Below, in pieces: positions 25,001 to 37,070 of a DNA stretch of 64,000 nucleotides (the stretch's first letter is position 1; every line of letters begins with the position of its first letter). A model generated the notes under the pieces. The model was not told where the DNA came from. It did no database searches and saw only the letters and a program-made list of their open reading frames with translations. The position numbers and the translations under genes are program-made. The DNA is from Plicaturopsis crispa FD-325 SS-3. Its lineage: Eukaryota; Basidiomycota; Agaricomycetes; Amylocorticiales; Amylocorticiaceae. Location of the stretch: positions 913,565 through 977,564 of the forward strand of contig KN832566.1 in NCBI GenBank assembly GCA_000827205.1, given 5' to 3'.

Positions 25001-25767
25001 ATGTTCTTCATTGTAAGTCCGCAAAGCTACACCGCGATATAATCTAACACGCAGATTAACAGAAAGAACTCACGCACACTATCCTGTTGCATCCGTCCTA
25101 CTTTGGTCCCCGGATGCTATCATTTCTCGAGTCGAAGCTGTACTCCGACGTCGAGGGAACTTGCTCCGGTCAATTTGGCTACATCATTGCCGTCGTTTCG
25201 ATCCTCGACATTGGAAAGGGAATGGTTCTGTGCGGCAGTGGCCAGGCTGAGTTCATAACGCGGTACCGCGCGATTGTCTTCAAGCCGTTCAAGGGAGAGG
25301 TCGTGGACGGCGTCGTGAACAACGTCAACAAGGTGAGAGACGGATTTCTCGCTGGGGCAGTGCGATGTTAACCCGAGCAGATGGGCTTTTTTGCGGATGT
25401 CGGACCCTTGACTGTCTTCGTTTCTCATCAGGTGCGTGCATCTCTGCCTCGCACTTTTCACCTGAATAATGACTTCGCCACAAGCTCATCCATCCAGACA
25501 TGCGGTTCGACCCCAATTCGAACCCCCCATCATTTGCATCGGACGAGCAGGTATTACCTCTTCTGAATGTGAGCAGCACCATACCGATCGCACTCTAGAT
25601 TATCGAGAAAAACACACGCGTGCGGCTCAAAATTGTCGGTACACGCGTCGATGCCACGGAAATTGTATGTCGCAAGTTCCTCAAATTGCATCCCTCCTTC
25701 CTGCCTGACCGTAAACTAGTTCGCGATCGGCACAATAAAAGAGGACCATCTAGGCGTCATTGACTAG
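25001..25767 (+). CDS. RPB7: RNA polymerase II subunit Rpb7
   Basis: Start ATG 25001 with a tiny first exon (MFFI), then KELTHTILLHPSYFGPRM, LYSDVEGTCSGQFGYIIAVV, GQAEFITRYRAIVFKPFKGE, VVDGVVNNVNKMGFFADVGP, LTVFVSHQ, a segment around HPDMRFDPNSNPPSFASDEQ, RVRLKIVGTRVDATEIFAIG and TIKEDHLGVID (stop 25765-25767). This is a complete Rpb7: N-terminal RNP-like domain plus C-terminal OB fold. With Rpb4 it forms the stalk of polymerase II and contacts nascent RNA. Five to six short introns; length is standard (about 170 residues). Confidence 0.95.
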
Positions 25768-26129
25768 TCTCGGACTGTCATCGTTTCTGTCCAACACACG
25801 TCGCTTGCACCGCTATATTCTTGCTTTGCTATCATATTACTCCTTGGCATGTTACCAGCCATGTATTTCTACGGTATGTTTTATCAATGCTAAACAGCAC
25901 ACTTACATGGCGGTGCCGCTGAGTCCACGTATCACTTAGCGTTGAGTGTTATAGAAATATATTATACACGCAGCAGAGGCCGCCATAAGTAAGCTATATC
26001 TTCGAAGTTCGCACCGTAATACACGGAAGGCCTCGTCTCTCGAGGAGTGAAAATACTGGCTTCCCATCATAAGTACGCGCACGGCTATTATAGAATCGAA
26101 TCCATCCCCAGCAAATGCGTCATGCAGAT
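25768..26129. other. Convergent 3' flanks of Rpb7 and Vps10
   Basis: 362 bases between facing stop codons; A+T-richer than the genes, with no open frame or repeat worth calling. Confidence 0.5.
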
Positions 26130-29100
26130 TTACTCCTCCTCCTCGTCTTCAAAGCGCAATATCTGGGCGTCCTCATCCACAGGAACGTCCCGGTACCCTC
26201 TTCGTGATCGGATGCCCATATCTAGGGATTCGATTGTGGACGCAACGTACTCCCATGCAATGCCCGCAATGCCAACGAGGAACCATGGCACTGAAGCAAG
26301 AGTAGACACCCAATCGTTTCCGCCTCCGCGGTAAGGACCCGAGTCCCCTGGCAGTCGGATAGTGCTGTGCATTGGGTTAGCACATTGCTTGTGAATATGC
26401 GATACGGAGGAACGTACCCTCTTGCAAGACCCATGCGGCGGTAGTACCAGTAAGCTATCAGAGCGGTGAAGGCGAAGGGCACCAGGAACACTATCCACCA
26501 GAACAACGCTCCATGAGCCTTGAATCCAGGGCAAACATGCCTCTCCCCTCGGTCAAGGCGCAGGCCGCCATCGCATGTGGAATATTCCAACTTGCGATAT
26601 GCAGTGCGACCATACCAATAGTCATCGTCGGTACTGCACGAGTCATCGTCCGGTAACGGCGATAAACCTTCATGAAGTACGCATTCGTCCGCATCGTTTT
26701 TGTAGTAATTGAACTCGCTAGCGGTAGCTAGTTAGCAGCGCAAGAGTCTACACGCACAGGGCTGTCGCTCACCACTCGAAATCGACTTTCGCGCACGGGC
26801 AATTGCTGACTACTCGTTCCTCGGCCTTAGGCTGGTTGCCCACCACGCAGTTGGCTTCTCGTGTCCGTCGGTGATACAGTGTCTACATAATTATGTGCTC
26901 AGTGATGTCTTGGGTGCACATATTTGGCGGTGCTTACCTGTCTTCCAAACAAGCATCGCTCAGCTCGCTCTTCACTCGGGCTCCAGAGCTCGAAGTCATC
27001 GTTTCCTGGGTTGTCCAGATTAATGACACCTACCAAGCATTTGGTGAATCAGCGAATGAACAAGGTGCGGAGCACATTGCTTGAACTTACACTGCTTGAG
27101 TGTCAGTGCGGAGAAATCGAGGTGGACCGCAACGGACTTTCTTGTGCGGGGGTTGTAAGCCATGAGGATGAACCGTCGACTCGTATCGGAGGGCACAGTA
27201 ACGATGGCTTTGACGCGGAGCTTCTCGTCACCGAACTTATACTCTCGCCAGTTCAGACCCTCGTCCGTGCTGAATAGAACGTGGTCCGTAGGTTCCTCAT
27301 CGTTCGCCATAACGAGAATGGACCCCGAGTCACCAAACTCCCACAAGTGGGCGTCTTTGTGCACCTCTTCCCAGGTGAAGCCTGCGTCGCGGCTAAGGAA
27401 AGTGTCGCTTTCAACGTATGGCGCAAGGGTCTCTCCAACGTTTCCGACTGCCATCATCAACCCGGGCACGGATGGGCTGCTGTATGTAGCTCTGAAGTCA
27501 CTGCGCTCCGTGTAGCCATGGACATGCAGAGCACATTTCTAGGAGAAGAACCAATCAGCCGTGGGAATGTGCTTACAAGAAGAAAATCAAGTACCACAGA
27601 GTTGCACGCATAAGGTTGGCCAGTGGAATCTCGAGAAGGGGGTGCCAAGGTCTTCCAAGTACCGCCTTTAGCGAACGTAAGTATCGGTCTATCACGGACA
27701 CAGCGGATACTTACCGTCATTGTGTGTAATTCGTGACTGGAGAGTCTTAACACCAGTGACAGGAGCATCGTTAGGGTTGGACACGACGTTGATGAGAGCG
27801 ATCCCGTCGAGCCCAATCATTTTCTCGAAGTCGACGAAACCGTGCTCGTTACGATTGACATTCTCGATAGAGAGACCAAAATAGGTGCCGTTCGAGTTGG
27901 ACTTGAGGATATTGCCCCAGTATGGGTTAGGGAAATCTGACATCGTCATGTGCAGGAAAACTGATTTTGTGCTCGACTCCAGCACAGTGTAGGCCTTAAA
28001 GTGAGAAAGTCAAAAGGTCAGTATAGGGCCGTAAGCTCTCGAGTACGATTAAAAGACTTACATGGGCGTCTGGGTGCATACTAGGTGGGAACATACCAGT
28101 TGCGAACGTTCGACCGTCGAGAGAGACTTGTAAGTCAAGCGAGTGACGTTCAGGATGCAACTGAATCGACGCGATTGAGTGAACAGATGGCTTGTGAAGA
28201 CAAACCAGTGCTTACCTCTGCTACGACAAGGAACTCGGCAAATTTAGCAAATCCGACGACATGGTCGAATAGCTTTGTTTTCTTCTTGAAATAGTCCGTC
28301 CCACTGACGAGCTCCAAAGGATTAGACGACGTGAAGAATTTCTGGGCGCCCTGTTTATCGCGATAGGACTCGCACAGGATCTGCGAAGGGTCCACCTTGA
28401 GTTCTTCATCACGGGCCCACGCGCAGTTCTTAACATATTTTTCGACGAGATCCCAATTCCGCCCGTTGTCGCGCGAGAAATAGGCCTCAGCGTGGCACTG
28501 CTGCCCGAAGCCCGAGCAGCCTTCGTTGCCCGTCCAAATCAAGAAGTCCGATTTCTGGGGATGGAAGTGGACGATAGTCGCGCCGAACGAGTTTGGAGGG
28601 AGCGGTGCCTCCATCTCGTTCCACGTGCGGCCCGTGTCGGTGGTAATGAAGAACTTCTTGCTGTCCGTGATGAGGTAGGCGCGGTCCTTCGAGTATGCAT
28701 GGTGGTAGAACCCTAGGAACCGCTCGGACGGCTGCTGCTGAATCCAGGTGTAGCCCTCGTTGCTGGATTGCCAGATAGAATGGTCAGCTAAGCGGGCGAG
28801 GATGGTCTTGGTATATCGGATCAGTGGACGGTCAGGGGAGACATCGGTTGCACCGATCTTACCGTAGAGTCCTCAAAATATGCATGCTGGACGACTTCAG
28901 CAGGGAATTCGAACTAAGCAAACGGTGAAGTCAGAAAGAATATACGGAATGACATCAATGGGGCACGTACAGTTTGGTGTGTGACCTGACCCTCCGCTGG
29001 TTGCGCTGAAATTCGGGGGATGAGGCCAATTTTAATTAGGACTACATAGTAGAAACGCATGCTACATACCTGCGGAGCACGGCTTTCGTATTTGCGCATC

Positions 29101-31464
29101 CTTAGTGGATCCACCGCGGCAGGTATTGCCGGGAATTTTTCTCCAGCCCGAAGATCCTAGATATGTCTGGTCGGAGCTGTTGGGGTCGCACAGACCTGCC
29201 GGAATGTGCTCTGGCCCTGCAGGCACACATTCGTTCCCGTTGCGCACGAAATTAAAGTCACTGGGAGGCAGGATAAGAGTTAGAGGCATATTTGAGTTCG
29301 GCAGCTGCACAAGAATTACCACTCGAAGTCGATATCAGTGCACTCGCAGTCCTCCTCGTGCACGACCGGGTCCTCAAATTTGTTTCCGACATAGCAGTCC
29401 GCGTCGGGTTTGCGGCGTTTGTACCATTGCTACAGCCAACGAAAAGTCAGGTTAGTGACCGCAATACACGAGCAGCCATTGCACCACACCTTATGGCCCA
29501 TAACGCACATATCGCCGGTGCTACTGCGTGCGTACCAGTGCTCGAAGTCGCTGTCACCACATTGGCGGTTCCGGGTCTTCGCAAAGTCGAGGAAAATGAT
29601 GGCGTAGCGGCCCTGGCCATCCTTCTGGTCCTTGCGCGCGATCTGGCCCAGGAGCACGAATTTCTGCGACGTGTTGTCCGGGATTGTGATCAAGCCGCGC
29701 GCGCGCATCCTGATGCCGATGTTGTGGGTTTTCCTGCGATGATACAATTTAGTACCAGATACCGTCAGGAAAAAGAGGCCCCTACCAAGTTCGCCCGAGA
29801 TCGGTGGTGTACCGGACGGTATCGACGCCCTCCTCATCGTTGACAAGGACCATGATGCTGCCCTGGTCGCCAAACTCGTATTTGTGCGCATCGGTGGTGA
29901 CCATCTTCCACGTGAGGCCGCCGTCCGTGCTCAGGAAAGTGTCGCAGTCCTCGTACGGACGCAGGTACTGGCCGACGGAGCCGACGCCGATCACGAAACC
30001 GGGGGCGGGCGACGAGAATATGCGGCCGTAGTTGTGCGAGTCCGTGACGGAGTGCAGGTGCAGGGCGCAGTTCGCCGTATCGTCGGGGTTGCACGGACTG
30101 CCGTCCCTGGGCGCCTTGAGCGGAGCCCAATTGCTTCCTGGGCGGCGCGATGAGTGGGCGCGACAAATAGAAAAGAAACGCAAACGTACCGTCATCGAAT
30201 GTGATCCTCGTCATGAGCTGCTTCTGCACCCCGCGACCGGCCTCGACCTCCTGCGCGTTGCGCACAACGTTTGCGAGGCCAACGCCCTCCACGCCGTAGA
30301 TAGTCTCGTAGTCGACGTACGCGAACATGTTGCGGTTCGTGTCCTTGAGGCTCTCGACGAAGAACGTGCCATTGGAGTTGCTGACGTACAGCGTGCCGAT
30401 GTTGCTGTGCTCCTGCAGAAGGACGTCGACGGCGAGCGAGTGCGTGGTGGACTCGACGACGGTGTAGCCGTTCTCGCGGAGGCGCGCGGACGAGGCATGC
30501 GGGAACTGCGCCTTTGCCCACGTCTTGGTGTCGACGGAGACGTAGAGGAGCATCTCGCCGCCCGAGTTCGGCGCGAGGTCCTTGAGGGCGACGACGGCGT
30601 ACTTCGCGACGATGGCAAATGCAACTACGCCCTTGGCGTTCTTACCGATGCCGAGGTCCTCCGTGGTCTTGACGCTCTTAAAGAAGTCGGTGCTGGAGTA
30701 GAGATGGCTCGAGGAGAGCGCGTGGCCCATCTGCGTGGACGAGGTGTCGAACGCGACGCAGTACACGAGGTCCGGGTGCGCGTCGTGCTTGAAGTCGGCG
30801 CTGCTGTGCGCGAACTGGCAGCGCGAGGTTTCTGCGAGGAGCAGGTCGACGGACATGAACGCGTCCTTGGTGTAGTATGTCTCGTCGTGGCAGACGGAGT
30901 TCCAGCCTATGCCCGTGCAGCTGGTGCCCTGGTAGAGAATGTAGCCGTACTTGGACTTATCCGAGTGGAACGAAAGCGGATTGTTCGAGTAGCTCGGTGC
31001 TATGGGCACTGTGAAAGTGCGCCACGTATTGCCGCGGTCTTCTGACCGGTAGTGTGTCTTGCCCTTTGTTAGGGTGAACAGCTGCGCATACCGAGGTGAG
31101 CAATTAGCCCCAGACTTGACGGTGCAGCGGAACTCACGTAGCGATTGTCAAACGGGTGCTCGAAAACCATGCTTGCCTGACCCTCCGGTATACCCTCTGC
31201 AAGCTTCCACGATTTGCCCTCATCCTGCGATATGTGCACATTCCCCGCAACAGTGTCATGGTATACGAGAGTCTGTGGGCCTAGTATGAAACACCGTGCA
31301 TGTCACGTTGAGCAGAAAGCACGTACCTGGGTATCATCGAGGAAGAAGAGCCGCGCAGGATGGTTTGGAAAGTACGAAACAGTCGTCTCCGGGGTTCCTT
31401 GTGCATTTACGAACGACAACAAGAGACATATCCAAAGAATGAAGACAGTTGTTCTATCGATCAT
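26130..31464 (-). CDS. VPS10: Vps10/sortilin-type vacuolar sorting receptor
   Basis: Start ATG 31462-31464 with signal peptide [20 protein letters not shown]. Two Vps10 beta-propeller domains follow. First: [83 protein letters not shown]. Second: [94 protein letters not shown]. After a Cys-rich region come a transmembrane helix ([20 protein letters not shown]) and an acidic cytosolic tail ending [10 protein letters not shown] (stop 26130-26132). It sorts hydrolases such as carboxypeptidase Y from the Golgi to the vacuole. Many introns in the 3' half, large exons in the 5' half. High GC3 creates a spurious 337-codon antisense frame. Confidence 0.95.
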
Positions 31465-32775
31465 GGTGGTTAGCGAAAGACCTTGAGTCCGACGCGCAGC
31501 ACAGCGTCGGCAGCCAGCAGGAGAATCCGAATATAGACGTGTATCCCCCTGGGCCTGTGCGACTGGCGCTACGGAAGCAAACTTGATGTAAACGTGGATT
31601 TGCTGGATTTAAGGATTTGCAGCTGCCAGACCGGGTTAAAGCAGAGTAGAAAGTTGACCACTACAGTAGCTAGTGTGCCAGGATGTTGTCGCCGTGTCGC
31701 CGTAAGACGAGCCCGACTTTGCCATCTCACGGTCGCCAGTGCCCTTCCCTCCTGACATCCGTGCGGCACTGGCCTCTACCGAAGAATTCTGCCGCTGGAC
31801 AACAAGACTCAAACCGTCAGGCCTTCAAGGTTCAACTTCATCGATACTTCGAATTGTCTACAGCGATGCACACATGTACGTTGCAGGACTAATTTGCCTC
31901 GAATATCTACTTACAGTTCGCAGTCGACTCGGACCTGGCAGCAGGCATATATTAGACCATGACCATTCTAATATATGCCTGCTGTCCGTCTTTAAACAAT
32001 CCCTGGGTTCCGGACAATCGCGTACGATGAAAGCGCTCTAGTCGCCGACAACCGTGGATGAATTGTGGATGCTCGGAGCGCATCGCACTGTCCAGTCACG
32101 TCGGCATAGATTCAGGCGAACCCCGATCCGCGAACATCGACGATATCAGGCTCAAGACTTGCGATGTAGTTATCGACAACTGATGGTGTGAGTGAGACGC
32201 GAGATGTACAGGGAGAAGCCTACAAACACGAGCGGCGCGCCACCCACCATGCGCGGTCAAGATCGCGAGGTCCCCCCAGCTACGGTGCGCTACTGTTCGA
32301 ACAGTAACGAGGTAAGCCCCTGGTTGGCTCTCGAGGTGACGTCGTTCTGACGCATGTTCCTGTTTCTCAAAAACCTCGACGACTTCTGTGAAAAGAGTAA
32401 TCGAAGCTGCGCGCTGCAGCAAGGCTTGGATTCGCACAGCGGACGTCGCGAGGCATGCTTCGTGTACCAACTAGCGCAAAGTAAGGTAGCGTTGTGTTAA
32501 ACATTCATAGGTAGATCTGGTTCTCGCCTCTGGTTACGCTCACTAACTTCTCTTTAGGCTCACTCCTGCCCACGACGCGCGCGCGCAGTAACACGGATAA
32601 CCGACAGGCGCTGTACGGTCTCCCGCTCGCCGAAAATATGCGCATACGAGCGTCGTGCGGATCCTCCGTGAACTCACGCACATCTTTGGCGTTTCATGCG
32701 ACTCGGCGATGATCGTCGAGGCGCTACAAAACGTCCCAGCACTGCTCCGATCTCGGCGCCAGGCGTGCGAGATGG
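31465..32775. other. Unassigned 1.3-kb stretch after Vps10 promoter
   Basis: Contains the Vps10 promoter, then short open frames on both strands (31683-31892 +, 31739-32041 +, 32096-32470 -). A possible plus-strand exon reads PFPPDIRAALASTEEFCRWT near 31740-31800, but I could not extend it into a gene. Confidence 0.4.
31939..31984. repeat. Perfect 18-bp inverted repeat (hairpin)
   Basis: Left arm CAGCAGGCATATATTAGA (31939-31956) is repeated exactly in reverse complement at 31967-31984, separated by the 10-base loop ccatgaccat. No T-run follows, so it is not a simple terminator. It could be the core of a small foldback element or a structured RNA. Confidence 0.85.
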
Positions 32776-33481
32776 ATGTTGGCGGGGGTCCAGGCTCAGG
32801 CGGCGTTGCCTGCACGACTCACGAGCAAGGCGGGCTTGTTCGTGTCTTCCAACCCGGTACGTCGCCATTCGAACTCGGAGATTTTGACGTGCTACCTCCT
32901 ACCTCATCTCGCAGGGCCCCTTTTTAGACGGGACGCGTATTTCGGCTCGTTTACCGCAGCATCCACGGTCCCTCGAAGTCTTCGGCGCGACGGCGCGCCT
33001 CCAGGACTCAACTACCCTCCGAGAATCGGCGGCGTGGGGCGGATCGTGCGACGCGAGCATTCAAGCTCCCTATACGGTTTCTCCCACATCTAGCTCGAAT
33101 GAACGCACACGCCGTGACACGCCGACCGAGGTCCCGGACCACGAAGCCCCGCGAACAGCTGGACCGTCTCGCCCTGATACCTATTCCCGTTCCCGCCATC
33201 CTTGTCCGTTCACGAATGCGACCCGCAGCCGTGCATCCTTCCACCGCGCCGTCCGTGTCGTCATCTCATCGTGCCTCTCGTGTACCGTGCCTCATCCGCG
33301 TGCGTCTCGTGCACCGTGCCGCATCCGCAACGGCTTTCACGCCGAAACGCCCGGCTCTCCTCGCCGTTCCATGTCGTCCCTGGCGACGGCTGCACCACGA
33401 GAATCCCCGCGCATCGCCCGCTTTTTTCTGTCGAGGGGCTTAGCGCGCCGGCCAGGCCACCGGTGCGCGACTTCGGAATAA
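32776..33481 (+). CDS. Possible gene of unknown function (tentative exons)
   Basis: A frame from ATG 32776 (MLAGVQAQAALPARLTSKAG, LFVSSNP) meets a good donor (GTACGT, intron about 32857-32913) and an in-phase acceptor (CTCGCAG), then stays open for about 565 bases to the stop after 33481. The second exon is Arg/Ser/Pro-rich (RTRRDTPTEVPDHEAPRT, RDSTTLRESAAWGGSCD-like). No family is recognised and upstream exons may be missing. The in-phase splice and long open frame are the only support; repeats such as CTCGTGTACCGTGCC inside it argue for caution. Confidence 0.3.
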
Positions 33482-35439
33482 TTGGGTGGTGGTGGCATAT
33501 GTACCCGGACTTGCGTGGGCGCTGCTGCCGGCGTTTCGAACCTGGATGTCGTGGTGTCTAGGCCATCAATGCGTAGGATATACGATCGTCGCCGTATCTC
33601 AGGCCTCGCACTTGAAATCTCGTTGAGCACGCCCGTCCTTTTCGCTTCCGTGCGTACATACCAGACTGAGCTAGCAACACCCACTGTACATACATAGATA
33701 CGAATAAATATATTTCTTTCTATTATGTAGCTACATCTCGAAGAGGACACAGCCGGAAGGTACGAGTCCAGTACGAACGGATCTACACTGCGCAGAGACG
33801 CGCCTTGCCACCGCGCGACAACTCATCTCCCTCGGTGTCAGCTCCCGATATCGCGGTAGTCGCGCGCGCCCAGGCCTGGTAAGTATCGCGATCAGCGAAA
33901 GGACATACCGACATCGGGCGGGAGTTTGACTTTCGTTCGGGGATGTCAGCACTGACGTTCGGGGATGTTACCCTCGACGGGCTCGAAACCTCGTCCCGCA
34001 CGCGCGTTCGTCCTAGCCGATGCGATCGTTCGTCTTCGCTCGCCGCGGCGTTGTTTTTTGCGAAGGGGGCAGAAGGGCGGGGAGGCGCGTCGTAGTGCGG
34101 TCGGCTAGAGAGGGTGGAGAGGGTGAATGTGGACGGCGCATATTAGCGTTGGCAGGAGGACGGCTGCATGTTGACGTCGGTAGGAGCACAATTGCATGCT
34201 GGGAGACATGGGAAGAGTGGTTGGATTTTCGAGGGTTCGCGATCGAGACTATGGTCGATACACGGAGGAACTCAGCAGTGGGGAAGCCGGAAACACGCCC
34301 GATCATGAGCGGGTCCGTGTGGGCCTGTGCAAAATGTGAGTACACCGATGCGCGGTGGGAATGCACCGATGCGTGGTGGGAGCGCGTCGGTTTCATGCGA
34401 GGAGACAAGTCGGCGAAAGCGAGGGCGCGGAAAGAAGCGGTGCCAAGTGACGCCGCACAGGGGACACAGCGGGCAAGGAAAGAGAGGGTGAGCGCGAATG
34501 GGCATCGTGAACACCGAGTAGCGAGTTTCGCAAGCATATACCTGCAAGTGCTACGTTAGCAAAAGGGCAGGGACCAAGACGCACCTATATTCCTATATTC
34601 CCCACGGACGCTCAACGCCCACGTTTACGCCCAAAGCCAGCTTATAAGCCCAAACACACTCTCGTCGTCTGTCGGCCGGGTGGAAAACGTGCGTGTAGAC
34701 GGAGATGATGAGGGCGCGTGCAGACGGCCGTCGAGCGCGCGAGAGATGGCGCGCGTGTCCGGGGATGGCGTGATGGTGTATGGGCGACACTAGGACGGAC
34801 GTGGGAGGAGACCGCTAAGCGGCGAGGGTTGAACGAGGGGCGCAGTGGAGTGTGTGCACCTGGCTTGAGCACGCGAGGCCGAGATGGAATTTGACGGCGG
34901 GGAGATCTTCGAGCTCCCTTGCGTGGTGCATCGATGCGTACACATGAGCACGGCACGGGAGGGAGACGTGCGCAACCCGAAGAAAGCGGAGATAGACGGA
35001 GTGCATGTCGTAGACGCCCTCTTGAAGATAACATGTGCAAACAACCACCCAGTCGCCGCTCTCGAGTCTCTACTCAGACTAGTACTCTGGACTTGCTTAG
35101 TCTTGAGTCGAGTCTCGACTGTGGCTTGCTATCGACTCCAAAACAGTGGTTTCATCCCACTCCCTGTGCAGCAACACTGGACAGTACACGACACCGAGCA
35201 CGGCAGCAAGCAATCCCTTCACGCGCGTCCTGGGCGGAGAAAACTCAAGAGTCTGTATTCGACCATAGGTGTCCGACTGAAGACATGCCCACGTTCGCAT
35301 CGACAGACACTATACAGAAAAGAGGTTCGCATTGGCGTGGCACGATGAGAAGGCGATGCACTTGATGGGTGAGCGCTGAGCTGGGGCCTTGCAGGTGCGC
35401 GGCGATTTCATCATTCTTTTCGAGTACTCACTCATATCA

Positions 35440-35487
35440 GCTTTCTCCGTCAGACCTTCCCCTGCTTTCTCCGTCAGACCTTCCCCT
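35440..35487. repeat. 24-bp direct tandem duplication
   Basis: Two exact copies of a 24-base unit starting GCTTTCTCCGTCAGACC lie head-to-tail. Confidence 0.85.
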
Positions 35488-37011
35488 CGCGTACTTGCTC
35501 ATCTCCGCTTTCTATGACCCTATGCGACCATCGAGGATATGGTGACACGTTGCATCAGGAGAGCACGCATTTGTGGGCGTCTATGCCACCAGTGCGTGTT
35601 TCTCATGCCCTATGCACTCGCGAATCGAAAGATAATTAACTTGTGCCCACAGTCGTCATAGTGTTCAGGTCACCCTCATTAAGCATCGCGCAGTCTCCGC
35701 ATACTACGCAGGCGACCGGGATTCTGCGCTTGTAATCGTGAAGGCTGCGCGTCTCCTAGAAGATGTCCCACTCCACGTCCACCGCCGGCCGATCCGCACA
35801 AAGTCGACGAACTCTCGCCCACGAGAAACACCGTGCTTTCGTCCCTTTTCCAAGCCATGCATCTACGGTCGTATTTGCCCATGCGATCCCAACGCGACTG
35901 CCGCACTCGGAAGTTAAACCGCTGCAGTGACTTGTATGTCCCCACCCTCGCGGACGCTCGACCGCTCGCCACTATCATCGATTCTATTTCCCATACATAT
36001 TTCCCCCTCGCATCTCCACCGCCCATCTTGCCGTCCGTCTACCGACGCATGGGGAACGGACGAGCGTGCGCTTTCGCGTATCGGTGCGTGTGCTCTTTCG
36101 CGTATCATCGCAGGTGCGAGCTACGCGCTTGCATGCACCTCGGGCCGACGGTAGGATTGCATTTTGGGCAGGGCCGTGTACGTTGGTCGATATGTGCGAT
36201 CGTCGAGACGTACACGCTGCACATAGAGAAGTGTACAGCAGACCTCTCTGCCCAGAATCTGCACCTGCATTGCTTTCATAGTCTCCACGGCTCTCGCCCT
36301 CCCCGCTCGTGCACGGCGCTCATACCTGCTGCATGCACCCTTGATGCACCCCATCGAGACGCGGCCCTCCGTACGGAGTTGTGTATCCCCGCTCATCGGT
36401 CGATCTTCGAGGCTCGCGATACCCGGTAGCCAAACGCAACGCCCACGGACTCTAAACGGGACACTCAAGGTTTACCCTCGCTGTGGACGACATTATCCTT
36501 CAGGCTTGACGGCTCGGCGCTCGTCGGATCGTGCAGTGGATGCGTGGCATGTGCCGCAAACACGTGTCCGCCGTCTGCGCGCGCGACAGCGCCGGTCTCG
36601 CTTTCGTACATGCTCACCGATCTGAACAGCAGGCACCCCTCTCTCGTGCACCAGTAGCGCTCGTCTTTGTGTGCTAGAAAAACTCCTCGTGCTTGCGTAC
36701 TAGCGACGCGCCGGTTCGTCTTGGCCCACGGCTCTAGCTCTTGAGTCAGACACGTGTGGCAGGAATTCGCGCGTCATTTTGTCGACCGACAGAGAAGCCT
36801 CGCTCGCGATCGCGACCTGCGCGGTTCCCCTCCCGCCTCCTCGTAGATTTTTCCAGCTGTATCCTCGGTGATTTGGACGCGCCACCGATCTCTGAGTGGA
36901 TGCACGCCTCTGCAGCCAATGGTGCACCGTGTCCGCAGCGAGCGGTGGTGCGCTGGCCTGTGCTCTTTCGCGGGTGTTTCATCGGCAACAACGGACGGCA
37001 TGTCGCTGTGC

Positions 37012-37070
37012 AACTCACGACGAATAGCGTGAACTCACGATGAATAGCGTAAACTCACGACGAATAACAT
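37012..37070. repeat. 20-bp period tandem repeat, three copies
   Basis: Three near-identical copies of AACTCACGACGAATAGCGTG with one or two changes each; degenerate ACGAATGGCG pieces continue for another 60 bases. Confidence 0.85.

Noticed and set aside
30032-31045. 337-codon plus-strand open frame
   Set aside because: It is antisense to the well-supported Vps10 exon and composed of Arg/Val/Glu/Ala runs, as expected from high GC at third codon positions.
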